This document shows, in pieces, positions 57,321-64,000 of a stretch of 64,000 bases of DNA. The stretch is from NCBI GenBank assembly GCA_029204225.1, contig CM055106.1:15404278-15468277 (forward strand), written 5' to 3'. The DNA is from Diphasiastrum complanatum. Taxonomy: Eukaryota > Streptophyta > Lycopodiopsida > Lycopodiales > Lycopodiaceae. Made by a program: the position numbers and the translations under genes. Each line of letters begins with the position of its first letter. Position 1 is the first letter of the stretch. The notes beneath the pieces were generated by a model. It was given only the letters and a program-made list of their open reading frames with translations. It had not been told where the DNA came from and did no database searches.

Positions 57321-58345
57321 TCGTGATTGGTGCACTTGCAGTACTTACAAAACATGTTATTCTTTCTCTATGGATTTGATGACTCCTCTTGATTTTGAGT
57401 CATTAATTTCTGATTCAATCTAAACTATTTTGAGCCTTTGCAAAGGTTTGCTAGTCGAGATGTGATGCCTTGATTGTTTTAAGGTCAAAATAGAAATGCA
57501 TTAGAATCAAATTAGATGATCATATCACTAGCTAAGAATCGAGGTATATTCTATTGCGTGAAAGAAGAAGAAGTTACAACTGAAAAATATGTCCTAATTG
57601 GCCATATTTGAATCTCGATTTTACTTCTACATTTGTGAGGGTTGAATAGGTCAATTTGCTATAGGTCGAAATGTTGTGGATCAAAGTAGCAATTCATCTA
57701 ATGATATAGTTGAGTAGGATTGGAATAGCTAAGTAGGGTCAATATTTTTAGGTGCACCTAGGATCAAATTGTTAAGGAACGAAATAGTTGTGTGCTCAGA
57801 ATGAAAATATTAAGGATCGAAATAGATGGTGCACCGTAGGATCGATATAGGTATTTTAGTACATAGCCAAAATAGATGTGTAGATCGAAATGAGCAATGT
57901 GCCTATCGGATTATATTATCTCTCTCTCAATTCAATAATCAATCTAAATCCATTTTTTCTCTAGAATGCAATCACTTTCTACATATTTATTCTAATTGTC
58001 AAATAATTTGTAGAAATACAATGGATTTTCAAATAGGTAATCATTTGACAATATTCGAAATGGCGTCTCAAATCTATTCGTTTCAAACAACTATCGAGTT
58101 GAACTCGACTTTTTGTCAAGATGTTTTTTACTCCATATAATTCCACAAATTTATCAACTAACGATCCTAACTGGTTGACTACCTCAAATAGAATATGGTC
58201 GACTATCTAATTTTTCATTATAGTACCTAAATAAAGCTAGTTACTTAATTAAACTAGCTTAACACTATAAAAACTAGCCGTATAACTGAGTTGATAGTGA
58301 CAGCCACTATCATGACCAAGATCCAGCTCAACACAGTCCAAATGC
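57321..58345. other. Spacer with loose GATCGAAATAG repeats
   Basis: No gene recognised. The phrase GGATCGAAATAG or variants recurs at about 57663, 57775, 57811, 57839 and 57880. Small hairpins: GCTAGTT...AACTAGC (58233-58257) and GATAGTGACAGCCACTATC (58293-58311). Confidence 0.45.
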
Positions 58346-58373
58346 ATGCCTATATGTGTGTGTTTATATATAT

Positions 58374-58381
<8 letters not shown>

Positions 58382-58439
<58 letters not shown>
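58382..58439. repeat. TA microsatellite
   Basis: Uninterrupted (TA)n of about 58 bases, self-complementary and able to extrude a cruciform. Confidence 0.95.
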
Positions 58440-58442
<3 letters not shown>

Positions 58443-58474
58443 ATTGTATGTACGCAAATATACAAATCAATAAT

Positions 58475-59050
58475 TGTCAAAAATACAACAAAATAAACCC
58501 AATTGAAATGATGGAGAAAGCACCTACAAAATATCCAATCAAGATCTATAAGCTAGATTACAAATCAAAACATTATTTCTAGCTTATCTTGGCTTGAACT
58601 CCACAAATAGGCTCCAAAAATCATGCTAAACTCTTCACATGTGTGAGTGTACAGCCTGCTGCTACCTATGTAATGTACCTGCACCTTCAATCACATCTAA
58701 TGATCACAAAAAATCATATGGCAATAGCAATCATCATTCAAAAGATAGACACAAACTAGTCATGAAGGAAGATCTCGATTTTACTCATAACGTTCATGGA
58801 GAATTCATCACATATTTATACATTAGTAGCTTGGATCTGAACATTTTATGGCTACTCTGTACTTTTCATAACCTAACCCTAACATCTTTGGCCTCATTTC
58901 AAAGATGCTATCACAATGTAATATGAGGAATGAAGTTTTGGGAAAGCATCCTATGCTATTTGGCATGCGTAGCATCCAATTACATGGCCATTTTGCCAAT
59001 TACAATACATGTGAACAAAATTGGTCAAGCTAGAATTGTGAACTTTAACA
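58475..59050 (-). repeat. LTR, about 576 bp (3' LTR in minus orientation)
   Basis: TGTCAAAAATACAAC...TTTAACA, a diverged relative of the 682-bp LTRs at 28485 and 32379: shared GCATCCTATGCTATTTGGCA, TGGTCAAGCTAGAATTGTGAA and CTTCACATGTGTGAGTGTAC. The purine-tract complement CTCCTCCTCAAAATTT follows at 59051. Confidence 0.65.
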
Positions 59051-60190
59051 CTCCTCCTCAAAATTTAGCTTGATGAGACTATCCTGGATCAATAATAACT
59101 ACATGCATAAAAACAACATAATTATCAGGTTCTTGATGTATGTAGTGAGTATGATCACTCATTACAATAAGAACATAATTTGAGGTCCAAGTTGTCAAAT
59201 GTAGTCAGAGCTCCATAAAGGTCATCTTCAAGATCCAAGCTTTGTCTTTGGTAGATTGTTAAATGAACACTTTGGGCTGCAAAATGAGAGTCTCCTCCTC
59301 AAAATAAACATGAAAAACATCAGCTTTTCATAAGATCCAACTTTTGTATGAAGCACATATAACCAAAGCTTGAAATATCACCATCTTGACTTCATCCAAC
59401 AAAATAATGAAGTCCAACTTGGCATCCTTCCAATGAAGGTCTTCATTCCTTGGAAATTCAAGAGTGAATGGATGACAAGATGAGACCTTTGATTTCTTAT
59501 TTGAAACTTCAATTAAAGTAGTAGTGAGCACCATTTCATCATCATAAGATGTAGGATGAAAAACAATGTTCACACTAGCATCATCAAAGGACATTGTCAA
59601 ATTCATGACAATTTTCTATCAAACATAAATTAAGATGAGTAAAGGGAGATATGAATAAAATTCATTGTTGTTCCTTTCTCTTTACTCAAGCCTTCATGAT
59701 GATGTAGATACAGGTCTCCTTTTCCTTGAGACAAGTGCTCCTTCTCGGGTTCTTCCTTGATGTCTTTTTCCTTCATCATGCCCACTCCCTCTTGGTGTTG
59801 ATGATGAAAACATGGATCCAAACCATGATCTTCTTCAAGACTCTCAAGAACTTTGTTGTCAAGTCTCAAAACCTGAATGTTTTCCTTCTCATCGTGATAA
59901 TATTTCAAGTCAACAAAACAATTACAAAGATGATTTATGCCAAATTGACTAGTCCTTAATTGCTTACCACTAGCAATTTGCATTACGTACTTGTTGAACG
60001 TGACGCTAATGAGGTCAAATACTCTTGTATGCAACTTGGTGAATATTTTGTCAAGCTTAGCTTTATAAGTATGCATGTCGAGTGCCACCAAGTCTTGAAA
60101 TGAATCATGTCCTTATTTTGAGATCTGAACAAGGGGCCACTAAGCAGAGACTTAAATTTGAGATAAATCTCAGAAAATGCTTCCACACCA
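59051..60190 (-). mobile_element. Retroelement internal region with non-pol frames
   Basis: Behind the LTR and polypurine tract, where a copia C-terminus is expected, the minus strand instead has frames with no pol motif: 59630-60091 (153 codons, YHDEKENIQVLRLDNKVLES, His/Glu-rich tail CFHHQHQEGVGMMKEKDIKE), 59983-60186 upstream in a shifted frame (EAFSEIYLKFKSLLSGPLFR), and 59328-59606 (HWKDAKLDFIILLDEVKMVI). They may be one broken gene. This looks like a large non-autonomous derivative carrying foreign sequence. Family unknown. Confidence 0.4.
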
Positions 60191-60369
60191 AGACCCTCTG
60201 TAATAGAAGGAATAACAAAAAAAAAAAAAAGGAGAAAAAAGTGACTTGAAATACTCTACATTGTCACTGATACCAAATTCAAGAAAAAAAAGATAACGGA
60301 CCGGAATCAAAATTAGACATTCCAACAAAGATAATACAAAAAAAAAAAATTCTGGAAAATTGATAAAAT

Positions 60370-61935
60370 CAAGGACTGGATATTGGTCTCAGGCATGAAA
60401 TAGAATGTAAAATCAAATTGCACCAAACTATGGGCTCGAGATATATATCATAGGACCGAGTATCGGTTTCGACCGAGGATATACACGAGAGAGAAAATCG
60501 GATGTGAAACACGCACTTGAGAGCAATATCCAAGAAACCAATATTGGTTCCAGGTGCGGAGATAGAAGCAAAATGTAAACAGGTAAAAAAGTGCGCTTGA
60601 AATCGATATTAAGCACTGAAATCAAAAAATTTGTGTGAAAATCCATACTGAAAATGAGGAATTTACAAAAACACGTGTGGAATCTGATCACTAGGACACG
60701 TGTCATTTTGTGATTCGCTGATTATATTCGTCCGTACAGATAATGATTGATACGATAGTTGACACGTGCAGAATGACACATGGCACAATAGGATTGGTGC
60801 ACGTGTCATTGCCCACGTGCCATCATCAATGAGTCATAACGATGTGTATGGATAGACACGTGGACCATTGACATGACGCCATGTGTTCTGAATAATTCAT
60901 CTATCATTGCAAATTTTTAGTTTTTTTCTCGCAATATCGATCTCAAGTGGATTCTCATATTGGTTTCGAGCGTAGGTGCATTGGTCACAAAACTTTGGAA
61001 TGAAAACACACACTTGAGACTGATATCCTAGACTATAATATTGATTTCAGGTGTGTAAGTACGAACTGAGACTAAAAATATTGAGAAGTGCGCTTGAAAT
61101 CGATATTAGGCACAAAAAGTAGAGAAATTGCGAAGGACACGTGTCATTTTGTGATTGCTCAAAAATATGTCCCGATAGAGAATGATCGATGTGACGGTTG
61201 TCACGTGCAGAATGATACATGGCAATATCTAATTAGTGCACGTGTCACACCCCCACGTGTCCCTCATCAATGAGTCATAATTAATGTACGGATGGACACG
61301 TGCACCAGTGAAATGATGCCATGTGTCCCGAATTGTTCATTTATTGTCGCAAATTCTCAGTTTTAATCTTACAATATCGATCTCAAGCGCATCAAAAAGG
61401 CTTCTCGTATTGGTTTGGAGCGTTGGTGCATTGGCCAGAGAAAATTGTAATGAAAAGTGCCTGAAATCGATATCAGGCGCAAAAATGAATGAAATTGAGA
61501 TTGACAGATGTTGTTTTCTGATTGGTTGAAAATATTGCTCCGTACAAAAAATGATTGATGCGTCATGTGCGAAATGACACGTGGCTCTATCTGATTAGTG
61601 CACGTGGAAAATACCCACCCCCTCATCAATGAGTCATAATTATTATACGGATTGACACATGGACCACTAAAATGATGCCACATGTCCAGGGTTAGTTTTT
61701 CACACGTGCAAAAAAAAATTATAAATATCTCCACGTATTTTTCATTGTTTCTCGCAAATTTTTAGTTTTTACATCTGAATATTGATCTCAAGCGCATCCA
61801 ACAGCCTCTTAGTATCTGCCATCACCCCCCGCGCTCAAGACCAATACCACGATATTTTTGATATCGCTTTCGAGTGCAGACATCACTTTTTTTTTTTCGC
61901 TGCTTATCCTGCGCTTGAAACCAATACTTAGCCTT
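60370..61935. repeat. Dispersed ATATCGATYTCAAGCGC motif array
   Basis: An 18-base motif (consensus AATATCGATTTCAAGCGC) or its complement, often with one or two changes, occurs about 15 times, for example near 60459, 60592, 60935, 60957, 61012, 61090, 61373, 61408, 61460, 61785, 61839 and 61912. Orientation varies. Copies often come in facing pairs 20-40 bases apart. Confidence 0.7.
60591..61830. repeat. Three tandem units rich in CACGTG boxes
   Basis: Units start near 60591, 61088 and 61457 with the order: GCTTGAAATCGATATT motif, GACACGTGTCATTTTGTGATT, AATGATTGATG..., CACGTGCAGAATGACACATGGC, GTGCACGTG, CATCAATGAGTCATAA, GGACACGTGGACC, ATGATGCCATGTGT and CGCAATATCGATCTCAAG. CACGTG hexamers are at 60672, 60697, 60763, 60800, 60814, 60857, 61138, 61202, 61239, 61254, 61297, 61578, 61601 and 61703: 14 in 1.04 kb, about 0.25 expected by chance. 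Confidence 0.85.
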
Positions 61936-62111
61936 TCAAGCTCCTTTCTTTCACAAATTTTTTTGTGTCCTTTCTTCTGCAAATTTTTTTTGTCTTATCT
62001 TCCACAATTTCTTTTTGTGTTCTTCTTTAATATCCGACCATAATGGCTAGGATCAAGGCCACTGTGTGAGAGCAGACACTTATATCACTCTATGGGCAGA
62101 ATTAGATATCA

Positions 62112-62123
62112 GCTCTGATACCA
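62112..62123 (-). other. Copia primer-binding site
   Basis: GCTCTGATACCA, the complement of TGGTATCAGAGC. Four bases separate it from the LTR-like start at 62128. It places the CACGTG array in the leader position of a minus-strand element. Confidence 0.75.
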
Positions 62124-62127
62124 CTAC

Positions 62128-63430
<1,303 letters not shown>

Positions 63431-64000
63431 CTCCCCCTTAAGCTAACTACAATGAATCTGATCTGCAATTGATATTTAACATACCTACTAAAGTAGAATG
63501 TTTATCTCTAGACAATGACTTTGTCAAAATATCAGCCAACATACTGTCTGTATGACAGTAACTTAGTACAATATCTTGATTCGGAACTTTCTCTCTAAGA
63601 AAATGGAATTAAACTTCTATATGCTTAGTTCTATTATGAGTTCGTGGGTTCAGAGAAAGAGCTATGCAGATCTGATTATCGCACTGGAGTATTGTTGGAC
63701 TGATTTGTGGGAATTGCAGATCTTGCAGCAGCCTCCTTAGCTAGATTATTTTCTTCACTGCTGATGTAGCTGCAACATATTCTGATTCTGTGGAGGATAG
63801 AGAAATGTATTTCTGCTTTCTGTTGTTCCATGAGATGGGTCCTCCTGCAAGGAAACAAATGTAGCCTGATGTGGATTTTCTGGTATCCACGTCTCCAGCC
63901 CAATCTGAATCTGAATAAATGGTCAATGTGAGTGCAGTTTTGTATTGTCGTTATAGCTCAAAGCATAGTTCTTTGTATCTTGAATGTACCTCAATACTCT
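63431..64000 (-). mobile_element. Ty1/copia RNase H and pol C-terminus, running off the window
   Basis: Minus strand: YSDSDWAGDVDTRKSTSGYI and GGPISWNNRKQKYISLSSTE in RNase H (63741-63926), SEYVAATSAVKK, a frameshift near 63730, then HFLREKVPNQDIVLSYCHTD and SMLADILTKSL (63470-63600). The polypurine tract follows at 63431-63440. At least one stop (before HFLREK) is present. The RT and upstream parts lie beyond 64000. Confidence 0.85.

Noticed and set aside
56874-57335. 153-codon minus-strand frame
   Set aside because: Antisense of the copia RT containing YVDD at 56916-57317.
58249-58582. Tyr-Ile repeat proteins on both strands
   Set aside because: Translation of the TA microsatellite.
61088-61734. 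Reading frames within the CACGTG array
   Set aside because: Short, not shared between the tandem units, and without motifs; the region behaves as non-coding repeat.
60370-61935. CRISPR or satellite array
   Set aside because: Motif orientation alternates and spacers are unequal, and no cas-like genes exist in a plant nuclear context; kept only as a dispersed motif array.

Overview
This is nuclear DNA from a land plant with a large, repeat-rich genome. The evidence is GT/AG introns, AT-rich spacers, long CT/GA and TA microsatellites, a short TTTAGGG-type telomeric motif, and dense plant LTR retrotransposons, mostly Ty1/copia with some Ty3/gypsy and CACTA. I cannot name the species. Retroelement remains fill well over half of the window, and most are broken, nested or fused to each other.

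Layout. 0.2-0.8 kb: a small two-exon gene for a secreted six-cysteine peptide with TATA box, CT-rich leader and poly(A) signal. 1.3-3.1 kb: a Ulp1/C48-protease-like fragment and an unidentified decayed antisense frame. 4.2-16.7 kb: a mosaic of copia pieces on both strands. It includes copies of one LTR family (terminal TGTC...GACA) in opposite orientations and several sharp internal-deletion junctions. 16.8-19.9 kb: a probable 1.2-kb LTR followed by an unrecognised coiled-coil reading frame. 19.9-25.3 kb: a minus-strand copia RNase H/RT gene split by a second copia element (20308-24834). That element has two 702-bp LTRs and an internal inversion of about 1.1 kb, and beside it lies a 158-bp insertion containing a tRNA-like sequence. 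26.5-28.5 kb: unknown antisense coding remains, then paired palindromes. 28485-33060: a young copia element with 682-bp LTRs, a near-perfect target duplication and a deleted integrase/RT core. 33.3-34.5 kb: a CACTA (TNP2-type) transposase remnant. 34.5-39.8 kb: a minus-strand gypsy element with PBS and 5' LTR, interrupted by a 1.8-kb insertion.

39.8-54 kb: mostly non-coding, with low-copy degenerate repeats. Its one convincing intact host gene is a five-exon plus-strand gene for a 284-residue coiled-coil protein (43473-45248). It also holds a 960-bp TIR element with TTAA duplication, a triple-hairpin block, gypsy gag and copia protease fragments, a SWIM-finger fragment and a minisatellite. 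52.8-57.3 kb: two plus-strand copia remnants, one with a 3' LTR. 58.4-64 kb: a composite of LTRs whose internal region carries no recognisable pol. It does carry a remarkable tandem array with 14 CACGTG boxes and a dispersed ATATCGATYTCAAGCGC motif. The window ends inside another minus-strand copia element.

The most unusual features are the CACGTG/ATATCGAT array, the paired palindromes at 27.85-28.46 and 33.25-33.36 kb, the inverted copia gag, the recurrent independent loss of the RT core, and a CACACGTGTG palindrome shared by LTRs of several families. Host-gene functions are not assigned beyond what the sequence supports.
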